Numbered from the stretch's first letter, positions 45,691 through 58,270 are shown. The stretch: 64,000 nucleotides of DNA from Solicoccozyma terricola (GCA_001600875.1 BCLD01000005.1:131667-195666); one strand, 5' to 3'. The notes: a model not told the origin generated them from the sequence alone. A program made the numbers and translations.

Positions 45691-45840
45691 GAGTGTCCAT
45701 GATGAAGAGTGAGACAGTGTCAGGGCGGTACAGGATGTGGTATACGGCGGGCGGACAGACGCAGACATTTTGGACAGCAACCGCACATATATACCAAAAA
45801 CTCCATTTGATCAGCGAAACCCCATGCAGAATTTGACGGA

Positions 45841-45882
45841 GAAAGTGGAGTGCCGCCGCGTGGAGGCCCCAACTCCACTTTC
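45841..45882. promoter_or_regulatory. perfect 11-bp inverted repeat upstream of NmrA-like gene
   Basis: GAAAGTGGAGT at 45841-45851 and its exact complement ACTCCACTTTC at 45872-45882, separated by 20 bp. It lies about 350 bp before the NmrA start and near a TATATATA stretch (45787). Could be a binding site pair or an RNA hairpin; role inferred only. Confidence 0.5.
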
Positions 45883-46233
45883 AACCGACGTATAGCTGCA
45901 TCTGGAAGGACTACGGCGTTCGTAAGGGGGCAAAGGTATCAAGCAACGACGTAGATAGTAGGCAAGGTAATGCAAGTTGATTGTGATCTTCGCTAGCGTC
46001 ACTTTGGTCGTGTCATCTTGGATGCTGTCTGTCCGATATGTCGTCGAGATTTTCTCTGTTGGATTTGTCATGTTGCATGACAAATTTGGCTGCTGCGGAA
46101 TGGACCCTGTGGGTTGCTCAGAAACTCGGCCAGACAACTACCGCCGTTTGGTCCCAACGAACTATATAGCACATCAACGCACTCTTGGTACCATGACCCC
46201 CATCAGTACCCTTCGACCCATTTTACATCAACG

Positions 46234-47558
46234 ATGACCATCACTCAGGCTCAAGACGCACTGCTGGTTGTGGTCGGAGGCGCGACGGGAAACCAGGGAG
46301 GCAGCGTCATCCGATCTCTCGCCAATTCGCCCAAGTCTTACAGGATCCGCGCTCTCACCCGAGATGCCACCATGCCCAAGGCAAAGGAACTCGCTAGTCT
46401 GGGTGCCGAGGTCTATTCTGTCAACTTGAACCCGGAAAACAAGGCCAAGGTGGTCGAGGCGTACACTGGCGCTGATGTCGTGTTTGTGCGCCGTCCGATC
46501 ATCTCTGGTGATGCCTCGTCTAATACTGATCAGCGAATCTATTGACTTGCTCGTTACAGGCCGTGACCAACTTCTGGGAGCACATGGATTTGCAGAGGGT
46601 AAGTCCTAGCTAGTACTACACTTGGAATCGGTACACCACATGGCCAACCCGGCATCGTTCCTCTGTTCACAGGAAGTTGACGAGGGAAAGGCCATGATCG
46701 ACGCGGCTGTTGAGGCTGGCGTCAAGCTCTTCATCTTTTCAGCTCTGCCAAGCCCCAAAAAAGCCTCCGGTGGCAAGTATACCCAAGTCCACCAATGTAA
46801 GTCTAGGTCCTTTTTCCGCTGTACTGATCATTGCAAGTTGATGCACCTCCGACATTTCGCACGCGCACTTACAGTCGAAGGGAAGGCTGCAATCGCCGAT
46901 TATGGCAAGACCAGGGCTAGCAACTCCTTGAAATTCTGTACCGTCCATGCCGGGTTCTACAACACGAACATGCTCGGACAACAGCTCATCCGCAAGGGTC
47001 CCGATGGCGAATGGTCGTGTAAACTACCTTGTAACAAGGACAGCAAAGTACCGACTATCGACATCAACGAATACGGTCTCTGGGTGCAGGCCGTTATCGA
47101 GAATCAAGAGGTTCAGGACGACGGTCGCCCCATCTTGACGTGCAGCGACTTGGTGACCATGGACCACATCATCAAGACCATCGAGAAGAGTAAGTCAAGG
47201 AGGGATACTCGCACATTTCATTAGCGATAACTCTGCTCACGCCGCCCATCCTTGTCGATTAGAAACCGGAGTCCCAATTTCATACGAACAGGTATCTCCC
47301 GACGAGTTTGTCAAGTCTTTGCCCAAGGAAACGCCCAAGCACATTGTCGAGGACTTCCGAGACAACTGGTCTTTCTTCAACGAATTCGGCTGTGAGTAAT
47401 CGGTCTTCAAAGACCAAGCATGTGTACTGATGCTGAGCTTTCTTCTAACAGTCTATGGAGGCCAGGACATGGATTGGGTTGTCCCGTACTTGAGCCGGAA
47501 GCCCACTTCCTTCGTCGATTGGGTGGAGAAGACGGACCTGTCAGAGTTTACTAGCTAA
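46234..47558 (+). CDS. NmrA-like family NAD(P)-binding protein
   Basis: Six exons (46234-46485, 46560-46598, 46673-46796, 46875-47189, 47263-47391, 47452-47558) total 966 nt, 321 residues, all phases matching. The N-terminus has a Rossmann strand and V-V-V-G-G-A-T-G-N-Q-G-G-S-V (G-x2-G-x2-G) at residues 12-25. R-A-L-T-R-D follows the second strand, then A-V-T-N-F-W-E and K-L-F-I-F-S-A-L-P. The atypical short-chain dehydrogenase fold without a Tyr-x3-Lys dyad fits NmrA/HSCARG proteins, which sense the NADP/NADPH ratio and often bind GATA regulators. The C-terminal part has F-Y-N-T-N-M-L and F-G-F-Y-G-G-Q-D. Exon 2 is only 39 nt. Intact; cytosolic; partner unknown. Confidence 0.9.
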
Positions 47559-47654
47559 ACCTAGAAATAGGCCGATGGTCGTCCTCTGCCACAGCAATCT
47601 CTCATGGTTATGCCCGTGTTTATGCCGCAGTCTCCGTTCTTGTCGTTTCCACCT

Positions 47655-48834
47655 TCAGCTTTGTGCTTCCAGCTCGCTTGAAGGCGATAACCTGAGCAAG
47701 CGGAGAGCTCTGCCGCGTAGAATGATCAGTGGAATATACGTATGTCGCGTTTGTTGCGAGGTAAAAGCGGCAGCAGCTGCCGTGGCCTTGGCTACACCAC
47801 GAGGACACACTCGCTGAAATGGTGTCTCGCTGGAACGGGACGCGCCGACATGTGCTGCTTTGCGCTTTAGAACTCGCTCAGGTTCCTTCCCCTTGGATCG
47901 AGGAACATCACTCGATGGCGTGGAAGACCGTTTCGCCAATCCTTGGGTGCGGGGCGCCCACCTTTGCAATGCTCTTCCTGCTGTTCCTGGCAGGCTGCGG
48001 CGCTTTGGTCTCTCGACTTTTCCGCTTGGACTTCATTCGCCCGTGCCTTCTCAAGTCGTTTCTCCGATTCAAGCAGAGCCTTCGGCGATACCGGACTGGA
48101 ACTCCTCATTGACGATTGGTGAGAATACTTCAACTTCTTGGGGGTGAGAAGGATGTTGTACCGGAGGAAGAGCTGGCTGCGGTCTCAGGTGGAGGAGCGA
48201 ACCCGCCGATGAAGACAACCAGCAATTTCTATGAATGTTCGCAGCGAAATGTGAGGGTTTGTCCATAAGACACAGGCGATGCAATGCATACCTGTGGCAG
48301 CATTCCTTCGGACCCATTCTCCGTTCTCCTCAAGGGTGGACTATTATCAGTCGAGGCTACCGACGGCCGAGCCAACGGAGGATCTGCCGTGATATCTATA
48401 TCCGTTACCCTCCAGATGGAATCCGACGGCGTAAACGTGAACTCCGAAGTCATACAGTTGACTGCCTCGCGTTTCTCAGCAGGATCTGCATGCGACTCGA
48501 ATCCGTTGACTTCCATGGATTCAGCGTGTACCGTCCCATTCGCCTTGTCGCTAGAAGTGCCATTCGGATGTCCATCGATACCCGCGCCCCGATTCCGCGA
48601 GTTTGAGGGTCCAGAATCATCGATTAGATCTCCTAATCCAGGCCCTTTCTCGGCGGTAGGGACTCCGTCTGCCCCGGCTAGCTTGACTGTTTGTCGGATC
48701 ATGCCGAACATGGGGATGATGGTTGTGTTGCTGACATGCGGAAGTGATAAGTGAATTGCTGTGTTCTCGTTGTCTTGGTGTTGCAAGGAATGGTCGTTTG
48801 AGGTGCTCCGGAAAGTTTCTATTGTGGTCTTCAA
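47655..48834 (-). pseudogene. hypothetical low-complexity protein, frame-broken
   Basis: The minus frame from 48834 encodes about 180 Ser/Asn/Glu-rich residues, with a plausible intron (GTATGC at about 48290). A later frame has a coiled-coil-like segment (L-L-E-S-E-K-R-L-E-K-A-R-A-N-E-V-Q-A-E-K, about 48080). A third frame has a Lys/Arg/Ser-rich tail. Phases do not join, so this is either a mis-sequenced or a decayed gene. No family recognised. It converges on the NmrA-like gene tail. Confidence 0.35.
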
Positions 48835-49143
48835 TTAGTACACCAAAGGATAGGCATGAAGAAAAGACATCGTTGTTGCGACTGCGTGTAACACGACGAC
48901 AGCAATGTCGATGTTGACGACGGTATGATTGACGCTGCGGTATCGTGTTCGACGTCGATTAGCATTGATCGACACGTCTACCCAGAGAGACACCATAGAC
49001 ACATGGCGTGTATGATCTTTCCCGTTCGGCTAGCCGCATTCGTGTTGAATATCAGCACTCTTCACGTGGCTGTCATGGCCACGTGGGCTATCTCACCGCC
49101 ATCTCTAGGCAGCTCTCCACCACCTGGGTTCTTTCCTTCAACA

Positions 49144-49608
49144 NNNNNNNNNNNNNNNNNNNNNNNNNNNNNNNNNNNNNNNNNNNNNNNNNNNNNNNNN
49201 NNNNNNNNNNNNNNNNNNNNNNNNNNNNNNNNNNNNNNNNNNNNNNNNNNNNNNNNNNNNNNNNNNNNNNNNNNNNNNNNNNNNNNNNNNNNNNNNNNNN
49301 NNNNNNNNNNNNNNNNNNNNNNNNNNNNNNNNNNNNNNNNNNNNNNNNNNNNNNNNNNNNNNNNNNNNNNNNNNNNNNNNNNNNNNNNNNNNNNNNNNNN
49401 NNNNNNNNNNNNNNNNNNNNNNNNNNNNNNNNNNNNNNNNNNNNNNNNNNNNNNNNNNNNNNNNNNNNNNNNNNNNNNNNNNNNNNNNNNNNNNNNNNNN
49501 NNNNNNNNNNNNNNNNNNNNNNNNNNNNNNNNNNNNNNNNNNNNNNNNNNNNNNNNNNNNNNNNNNNNNNNNNNNNNNNNNNNNNNNNNNNNNNNNNNNN
49601 NNNNNNNN
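49144..49608. other. assembly gap, 465 N
   Basis: Unbroken run of N. Any open frame crossing it is meaningless. Flanks (48835-49143, 49609-50033) hold no supported gene; a TATATAG stretch lies at 49772. Confidence 0.98.
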
Positions 49609-50033
49609 TCCATGACTCCATGAAACACATCGTCTCGTGTTTTTCCTTCGCAATACCGCAGTGCAGCCAAGCTCGGTGTGCTCCAATCTGGGGAATGCGA
49701 CCCTATCTGACACCGAAGCTTGGGTCGCGATGAGTCGCCACGACTCCTGGCGCGATCCTGTTGTGAGAGCAATATATAGTCGGCCACTTCTGGTCGCCCG
49801 CGAGGCACAAGGAGAGGAAGATAACTAGTGATTCATAACACCTAGAGCATCGTTTGAAATTTCAAGACTTCATGCGCTGCACCCGGGCAATAGGCGAGTT
49901 TGAATTAGGCATTGCCTCGGACGTCGGACCAGCCGATACCTGTTGAATATAGAGGCATCCGGAGATAGAACAATAGGCAACAGGACTCAAGATGGAAAGA
50001 AGGTTGGAAACAGGAAGGTCTCAAGGACTGGTC

Positions 50034-50237
50034 TGAGACATAAGGAAGTGAGACAGGGAGACTGGATCTCAATGCATTCCATTGTTATAGGTCAACAACA
50101 CTATTGTTGACTTAGGCAGAAGGGTAACCGACTTCCTCTGTTGTTCTAAAGCCGCTCCTGCATCTATATAGCCAGGTAAGCGAGTTAGCGATCCATATAC
50201 AATACATTCACCTGCCTACAACCCTTGTCGAACAACA
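50034..50237 (+). mobile_element. LTR, solo or remnant, plus orientation
   Basis: 204 bp with TG...CA ends (TGAGACATAAGG ... GTCGAACAACA) and a CTATATAG box near 50163. Matches 57305-57532 in reverse orientation at about 85-90 percent by eye. Contains an internal AACAACACTATTGTTG imperfect palindrome. No internal retroelement region adjoins it, so probably solo. Confidence 0.8.
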
Positions 50238-50240
50238 CAA

Positions 50241-50288
50241 TTGTTGGAAATGACATAGCGCCCGGAATTCCTAATCAGCAGTTCGGAT
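50241..50288. repeat. 47-bp dispersed repeat, copy 2
   Basis: Near-identical to 38372-38418 and begins three bases after the LTR end. It could be a primer-site-proximal piece of the element or a separate short repeat. Confidence 0.8.
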
Positions 50289-51762
50289 TACTTTTAGTGA
50301 AGCAGTCACATTCGTAACAATACCGCTGCCCGGCACCCGAAGGCGGTCTTCCCGCCACACAGAGACCATCGCCGGCTGATGGACGCCTACCTACATTGTG
50401 TCGAGATCGAAATCGGCGCCGTTGATCGCTCATTATCCCAGCTACTAGCACAGCCGCGCAGGCTCGTGCTAATAGCGAAACACAATATGTTTTGTTGATA
50501 TGAGCTACAGCAGGCAGCAGCATAACATTTCTGGTTGCCCTCGCGATAGAAGCTCCAGTGTCCTCTTTAGAGGGATTGTCAAGAATAGTGTCGGTCAGCG
50601 CGCATCCGGTGGCGTCCGCAGGTGTGTGGTAGTTTGAAACGTTGCAACTGCGCACTGGCATTACCTGTACTCAATCCAAGCAGTCCAAGCCTGTTCTTGG
50701 GTCCGACTCCGTCCTACTCATACGCTGGGAAAACCTTGCTTGAGTTCTGCCGGCGTGAAAACGCGCGCAAGTCAGGGACGCTTTAGCGACCATTCGCGGG
50801 ATGCTCCTACTCGGAGGAAATGGAGACTCACGTTCATCTCTCCCCGCCAAGCTACCAATCGATGAGAACGAGTGCGGTGAAACTTGTCTGGCGAGTTCTC
50901 AAGTGTTGCACCGACCCGTTGCTTCCTGGCGTGAGCACACAGACTATTCGTGTAATTGCACACTGTCCCAGTGGTTGTCATGGCGGCCCACCTTTTGCAC
51001 ATCTTGCAGCCTAAGTAATCCACCCAGGTGGCTCATTGCCCGGCGCCAGAATTTGACGCATTGAAGGGGCGGAGCCCCATGTTCTGCAGACGTCTCGGGA
51101 CGCCGGTGTGATGACGGATAGGAACTACAAGCGCTACGTCGACTGGGTGTACTCTTGAACACTTTTCGACTCTGGGGGATCGTGTCTCGAGCCGCTAATA
51201 CCAACGTGTCTGGCTGGCCCAAACGTCGATCTACAAACAAGTTGTATGGTCGGGCATCGTTACCGTCCCCATGCCAGCGGTCGTGAGGTGACGATGGTCA
51301 GTAGCATTCGCGATGGTCAGCGATGGTGACTGTGCATGCCATCTTGCCTTGGGGGTGACATACCAATGACGTCTGAAAGCACGTGATCTCGGGCATACCG
51401 CCTCACGCCGAACATTCAAACACGGAGGCGGTGTTAAATGCCCGAACTCCATTTTTGGGTCCGTGCAAACGCTATCTGATACGGACATCCTTGCCCGAGC
51501 AGGTCCGTTGATTGGCAGAGCACGTCTTGCAAACGGTCTCGGACTCGTTATGTTTTCGACGCACGGCCTTGGTCATCAACATTCTTGGTAAGACGGCAGT
51601 AAAAGGGGACAAGTTCGGCTCAACATGGTATGCTCGTCACACTACAAGAGATGAGCAAACTCGTAACGATATCACGGAGCTTCTGTCTGATCAAACATTG
51701 ACTTGCACAGTTATTCTCAGCTTGGATCATCTCCTTCCTTCGTACAAGCAATCTTGCCGACA
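50289..51762. other. upstream region of the ABC transporter
   Basis: No supported gene. Overlapping frames at 50275-50661 (minus) and 50772-51240 (both strands) lack signatures. A cluster of GATGGTCAG repeats lies at 51293-51330. Confidence 0.45.
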
Positions 51763-54700
51763 ATGCTATCACCTAGTCAGCCGCCAGGCTCTGTTCCGTT
51801 AGTACCCTCTGGCGACGCCAAAGTTCGAGCCAAGCCGTCCGAGAAACAACCTGAAGGCACCATACCAAGGCCGAATTCACAAGCAGGAGATGAACATAAT
51901 ATCGATGAGGAAGACGGAGACTCGGCATCTCTGTCCCTTCAGCCGGAAGGCAAGCCTCGAGCCTGGCATATGGCCGGCGAAGTACGTTTCCGCTTTATCT
52001 TGTTCTGATGTACCTTTCGACGCTTCTCAAGCTGATTCTGATTCTCTCTGTGACGATAATCGATTCTGTTTCCAAGGTAATCGAGGCTAACCGACAGCTC
52101 ACGGACATGGGTGTCCCTCCCAAGAAGCTTGGGGTGACGTGGGACAACCTCACGGTGAAGGGCAAATCCAACTCGGCGGTCCTTCACGATACAGTTTTAT
52201 CTCTCTTCCACCTTCCGGAAAAGATCCGTTCAGGTCGACAACCAGTTCCGGACAAGGTCATCCTCCAAGACTCGTTCGGGTGCGTCAGGCCCGGTCAGAT
52301 GTTGCTCGTCCTCGCTCGTCCAGGTGGAGGAGCGACAACTCTATTGAGAATCTTGAGCAACCATAGAGCAGGTTACTCGGAGGTAGAAGGAGACGTCAGG
52401 TTCGGGACGCTGGATCACAAGGAGGCTGAAGAGTTTAGGGGTGAAATCGTCATGAATGAGGAAGAGGTGTGTCTCATTCGGTGCTTGGTGAAGCTTGATT
52501 CGTCTGCTCATCCTTTTTTGACCTCCTGTTGTTCTTTTCTCGACTCTCGCATCAGGAAGTCTTCCATCCGCAAATGACGGTCGGCCAGACAGTCGAGTTT
52601 GCGACTTCGCTCAAGACCCCTGCAAGCGAGATGGAGGATCCTAAGAAGCGGGCAGAATATCAACATAACGCTATGGACTTTCTGCTCAGGAGTATGAGCC
52701 TCGCTCATACGAAAGATACACAGGTCGGCAACGAGTATATTCGAGGTGTAAGCGGTGGGGAGAGAAAGCGAGTGTCAATCATCGAAACTCTCGCAACCCG
52801 TGCAGCGGTGATATGTTGGGACAATAGCACTCGAGGTGAGTAGTCGTATCAGCTGTCATTCCATGTCATGTGTTCTGACCGATGGCCGATGGTCATCAGG
52901 TCTTGACGCTTCCACAGCGTTAGCTTGGGCTCAAGCCATCAGGACTATTACGGACGTACTTGGGCTGAGTTCGATTGTCACTCTGTATCAAGCAGGCAAC
53001 GGTATTTACGATCTCATGGACGACGTCATGGTACTCGACGCGGGTCAGACAATCTACTACGGACCACGTCAAAGGGCCAGATCGTTCTTCGAGTCACTCG
53101 GGTTCGAGTACACTCCAGGCGCCAATGTGGCTGACATGCTCACCGGAGTCACGGTACCTTCCGAGCGCAGGATCGCTCAAGGGTTCGAACAGACCTTTCC
53201 TCGCTCGGCCAAGGCGATCAGACAGTCCTATCTCAAGTCAGATATACATCGGCATATGTGTGGGCGTCAAGATTATCCTTCATCGGAGATAGCGGCTTAT
53301 AACACGGAACAGTTTGTTGCCTCGGTCAAGCTCGCTCGACACAAGTCTTTACCCAGTCATTCTCCCCTGATGGTACCGATCTGGTCTCAGGTCATAATCC
53401 TGGTCAAGCGACAGTTCTGGCAGATCTGGGGAGACAAGTTGCAACTTTACCTGCGACAAGGAAACACGATCGTTCAAGCGCTTATTATGGGCTCCTTGTT
53501 CTACGACATGCCGATCAACAGTACAGGACTCTTATTGCGAGGGGGGACTTTGTTTTTTTCTACCCTATACCACACGTGAGTCTTTCGTCATTGTGCCCGC
53601 CGTCGAGTGTCCCTAATTGATTCGAGAAACAATGGACATCCGTATAGACTCGTCGCAATGCAAGAGGTTGAAGCGAGCTTTCAAGGTCGCCCAGTTCTAA
53701 GCAAGCAGAAGGGCTTTGCGTTTTTCCATCCTGTCGCCTACGTACTATCGCAAATCATCAGCGAAATACCGATCCTGCTCGTTCAGGTCTCTGTGTTTTC
53801 CTTGATACTCTACTTTATGACGGGTCTTCGGCTGGATGTCGGCGCTTTCTTCACCTACTTTGCTCTTGTGTTCGCCACGACGATGTGCATGACAGCCTTG
53901 TGAGTTATTTGTTTTCGTTCTCTGGCCGGTGCCATGCATTGCCCGACTGTAGTGGTCTAATTCCTACCTCCTGGTTTCAGTTTCCGGGCTATCGGCACTG
54001 GCTTCTCGTCTTTCAACAATGCTTCTAAAGTTTCAGGATTGGCCGTTATCGTGCTTCTGACTTACAGTGGCTGTACGTATACCGTCGCCAGACATCATTT
54101 ACCAATTGACACAGTGTTGCGTCTTAGACATCATCTACAAACCATCGATGCATCCCTGGTTTGTCTGGCTGTACTGGATAAATCCTCTTTCGTATGCGTT
54201 GGAAGGATTGATGGCCTCGGAGTTGGCAGGCAGGGTGTTTCCGTGTGAGGGTGTCAACCTCATTCCTTCTGGACCGGCGTACGCCGGGATGCCCGCCAGC
54301 TGTTCCGGGGTCCCTGGATCTATCGGTGCCGTCGTCAATGGGTCGGATTACCTTGGATATCTCAACTTTTCTCGGAGCCATATCTGGAGGAACTTCGGAA
54401 TCATTTGGGTTTGGTGGTTCTTGTTTGTGTTAATCAGTAAGTCCTCGGATAGTCATCTGTGGTCTGCGACATGTTACCGTCTCACCACTCGCCTCCACAG
54501 CGGCTTTCATCATGACGTTCACCGTTTCATCGACAGCTGAAAGCTCGCACCTGGAATTCGCTCGCAATAAGGAGACCTTGTCTGCCGCCAGACTGGTTAA
54601 GCCCGGTTCGAACGACAGCGAAAAGCAATCAACATCCGCCGAGTTGGTCACCTCGCACAAAGGCTCAAAGGAATCCTATCGCGGAACCCCGCTTATGAAG

Positions 54701-56948
54701 AACACCAGTATTTTCACATGGCGCAATCTCACGTACACTGTCAAGGTTCCCGGTGGCGACCGCGTTTTGCTTGACCAGATCAACGGATACGTGAAACCTG
54801 GTACCCTCGGAGCCCTTATGGGTTCTTCTGGAGCAGGCAAGGTGAGCGAATCGGCCTGTTTACTCTTTCTTGTCGAGCTAAATGTCTTGGGTATGTTACA
54901 GACCACACTATTGGACGTCTTGGCTCAGCGCAAGACTGAAGGTGAAATTACCGGGCAAATTCATGTGGATGGAAGAGCCTTGCCGCTAGCTTTCCAACGG
55001 TCAGCGGGATATTGCGAGCAACTTGACGTTCATGAGCCACTTGCAACTGTGCGCGAGGCGCTCGAATTCTCTGCCATCTTGCGTCAACCTCGAGAAACCT
55101 CACGGGAGGAGAAGCTCGCCTATGTTGAGACGATCATCGACTTACTGGGAATGCGTGACATTGAGCACGCCCTTGTCGGCAAGCCAGGGGCTGGATTAGG
55201 TGTGGAACAGCGCAAAAGGTTGACGATCGGTGTCGAGCTTGTCGCAAAACCATCGATCTTGCTCTTCTTGGATGAACCGACGTCTGGTCTGGACTCCCAA
55301 TCTGCGTTCTCAATCGTCAAGTTCCTGCGAAAGTTGGCGGACGTAGGACAGGCCAGTAAGTCTTGCAAGCACCGGGAGCTTTGAACTGATGTCATTTTGA
55401 TGAAAACTCTGCTGCTTGCAAATCCCGCAGTACTCGTTACGATACACCAGCCAAGTGCCTCCCTGTTCTACGAGTTCGATACTCTTCTTCTTCTCGCTCA
55501 AGGCGGCAAGACTGTCTACAACGGACCTATCGGATACCAAGCGAAGGCTGTCAAGGATTACTTTGCCAGTGCTGGAGCCCCTTGTCCAGAGTGTGGCAAT
55601 CCTGCCGAGCACATGATCGACGTCGTGTCTGGTCCGATGTCTACTCAACAGGACTGGAATGAGACTTGGCTGGCGTCAAAGGAACACGCGACCATCATTG
55701 ATGAACTCGAGCGAATCAAGAACAACGTCAAGAGCCGTCCTGTCGCCTACGAAGAAGATCACAACGAGTTCGCTGCTAGCCTGTGGGAACAGTGCAAGGT
55801 CGTTTGCAAAAGGAACAGCATTTCACTTTTCCGTGATACCGAGTATGTCACCAACAAATTCGCACTTCACATCTTCGCCGCTTTGTTCAACGGCTTCACG
55901 TTTTGGATGGTCGGAGACGGCTCTGTGGACCTGCAGAACAAAGTGTTCAGCATCTTCACTTTTATCTTTGTGTGAGTCTTGTTTCACCGCCGGTCCGTCA
56001 TGTTGCACCCGGCTGACCCCTCTGAAACGCCTTATTAGCGCCCCTGGTGTCATCGCGCAAGTCCAACCGCTCTTTATCGCTCGACGTGACATCTTCGAAG
56101 CTAGAGAGAAAAAGGCCAAAATCTATAACTGGAAGTCATTCACCTTTGGTTTGATCGTATCCGAATTCCCCTACTTGGTGATTTGTGCGATACTCTAGCA
56201 AGTTTCGCATCAATTATCTCACGGACGAATGAACTGAATAAGCTGACTTACAACCCAGTAGCTTCTTCTGTTGGTACTACACGGTCGGGTTTCCAAGCCG
56301 CTCTTCCCGCGCTGGGCCCGTCTTCCTGGAGGTACTCATGTACGAGTTTATCTACACAGGCATTGGGCAATTCGTTGCAAGTGAGTCCGGGCAAACTGAA
56401 CCAGCCACCCCGGGATGGGTCGGGAAACTAATTCACTTCGGTCATCTGGGATAGGTTATGCTCCCAACGCCAGTACTGCAAACTTGGTGATGCCGCTCAT
56501 TCTTGGTACCCTTTTGGCCTTTTGCGGCGTGTTCGTGCCGTACCAAGCTATGCCCGATTTCTGGAAGTATTGGATCTACTACCTCGACGTCTTCAATTAC
56601 ATCATGGGCGCCATCTTGTGGTTTGTCTTGTGGGACGTACCGATTAATTGCAAACCCAGCGAACTCGCCAAATTCGATCCACCTGGCGGTCAGACCTGTG
56701 GAGCCTATCTAGAAACGTTCTTGACGGGATACAATCCCGGCGCAAATCTCCTCAACCCCAACGCGACATCAGGATGTCAGGTCTGCCCATACACAAGCGG
56801 CACAGATTACCTCTACACAAGAAACATAACACAAGCGATAGATGGATGGCGAAATATCGGGATTACGGGAATTTTCGTCGTCAGCTCATACGCTCTCGTG
56901 TTCGTTATGATGAAACTCAGGACCAAGGCCACCAAGAAAGCCGAATGA
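51763..56948 (+). CDS. PDR-type full-size ABC transporter (ABCG), multidrug efflux pump
   Basis: Thirteen exons (51763-51981, 52077-52466, 52556-52835, 52900-53575, 53648-53899, 53981-54072, 54128-54436, 54501-54841, 54902-55355, 55431-55971, 56039-56197, 56262-56380, 56455-56948) total 4326 nt, 1441 residues, all phases exact. Layout is NBD1-TMD1-NBD2-TMD2. NBD1 has a degenerate Walker [11 protein letters not shown] (about residue 155), signature [10 protein letters not shown] and a Tyr in the H-loop (V-T-L-Y-Q-A). NBD2 has a canonical [22 protein letters not shown] and V-T-I-H-Q-P-S-A. This asymmetry is normal for fungal PDR pumps. The intron after 56197 is GC-AG. TMD2 has the Cys-rich outer loop typical of the family. 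Plasma membrane; substrates likely azoles and other lipophilic drugs, by family only. Confidence 0.95.
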
Positions 56949-57304
56949 TGGATCCGTATATTGCAGGACAATTAGGCCCATTTGAAGCGATAGAAATATA
57001 GAGAATGGTAGGAGAACGTTCGAAAAAAGCTTGAGTGTGTTGTCAGTTAGAGCTTCGAAGATATCAGCAGGTCCTTTCACGGTGTAAGGACTCACTCATT
57101 TAAGATTGATAGTCTGAAAGGCAACGATCGCAGCTTGCCTACTTCTGTTGCCTGGTCTCTTGTATGATACTGCTACCCCACTCGCATTGAGGAACGATTG
57201 GAACGATAAGTGCGTGAGCTTTGAGCACCCAAGTTGCGAATCAACAGCTTCTGTGATACCTTCGACAAGGTGTTATAGATTACCGCACTGCGACAGACCT
57301 TCAC

Positions 57305-57532
57305 TGTTGTTCGACAAAGGTTGTAGGCAGGTGAAAGTATTGGATATGGGTGCTTCTTCAATACAACGACAATCTCTAGCTCGCTTACCCTGACTATATA
57401 GATGCAGGAGCGGCTTTAGAACAATAGAGAAATCGGTTACCCTTCTGCCTAAGTCAACAATAGTGTTGTTGACCTATAACAATGGAATGCACTTAGATCC
57501 ATTGTTTCCCTGTCTCACTTCCTTATGTCTCA
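57305..57532 (-). mobile_element. LTR, solo or remnant, minus orientation
   Basis: 228 bp; the reverse complement starts TGAGACATAAGGAAG and ends GTCGAACAACA, matching the LTR at 50034. A block of roughly 22-24 bp near the 3' side (around 57325-57350) is extra here. Lies 356 bp after the ABC transporter stop. Confidence 0.8.
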
Positions 57533-57786
57533 CACTAGGCCACAGAACTGGAAGCGCACCGAATGGGACGTTGACCAATTTGTCAACAATGATCCGATTT
57601 CCTGTGGCTCCTTCGCATATTGGCGATTTATTGCTCGACGCCAATGTGCGTTATGCAGGCTCGGCTATAGTCTAGCAAAGGGGGTTCTTGTTGTAACGGA
57701 CAACTACACTGTACGGCGCACTCTTCACACTATGTATCGTCCTCGATTGTATTCACGACGCTTTTGACTCACCTAACTATAAGATA

Positions 57787-58270
57787 CAGGCAAGCCATCA
57801 GCTTACAAGGCTCGCTAGGTAGCAAAGGGTTACACCCAAATCGAAGGAGTGGACTCCAATGAGCCCTATGCTTCAGTGGCTCATAAGACTCCATCCGAGT
57901 TTTCCTCTCACTTGTCACCTACTTCGACTTGGAGTGTGATCAAGATGACATCAAGGCGGCATTCTTGAATGGAGATCTTGAGGAGACCTTATACCTTTCA
58001 CCTCCAAAAGGCAGCAACAATCCAGCCAACAAGTTATTTCTTCTCCCTAAATCTCTTTATGGTCTGAAGCAATTCCCTCGCTGCTTCAACTCTGCACTCC
58101 TAAGTTTCTTCTCCGTAAATCTCTTTATGGTCTGAAGCGATCCCCTCACTGCTTCAACTCTGCACTGGATACATGGCTTCAATCACAGGGCCTTCTGCCC
58201 GCCAACGCCGATCCTTGCGTCTACACTCGACCATGTGGAGACGAGTTCCTCCTTCTCTCACTCCATGTTG
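57787..58270 (+). mobile_element. Ty1/copia reverse transcriptase remnant
   Basis: The plus strand reads Y-K-A-R, a TAG, V-A-K-G-Y-T-Q, then D-D-I-K-A-A-F-L-N-G-D-L-E-E and K-S-L-Y-G-L-K-Q. A partial repeat of the last block follows, then a tail D-P-C-V-Y-T-R. Frame breaks and stops make it dead. Orientation differs from the neighbouring LTR, so it is a separate insertion. Confidence 0.85.
58037..58172. repeat. 68-bp tandem duplication inside copia RT
   Basis: 58037-58104 and 58105-58172 both begin TTTCTTCTCC and carry CTCTTTATGGTCTGAAGC, with few differences. Because 68 is not a multiple of three, the duplication shifts the frame. Confidence 0.88.

Noticed and set aside
48925..49808. Long open frames on both strands across the N run
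   Set aside because: They consist almost wholly of unknown bases in an assembly gap.
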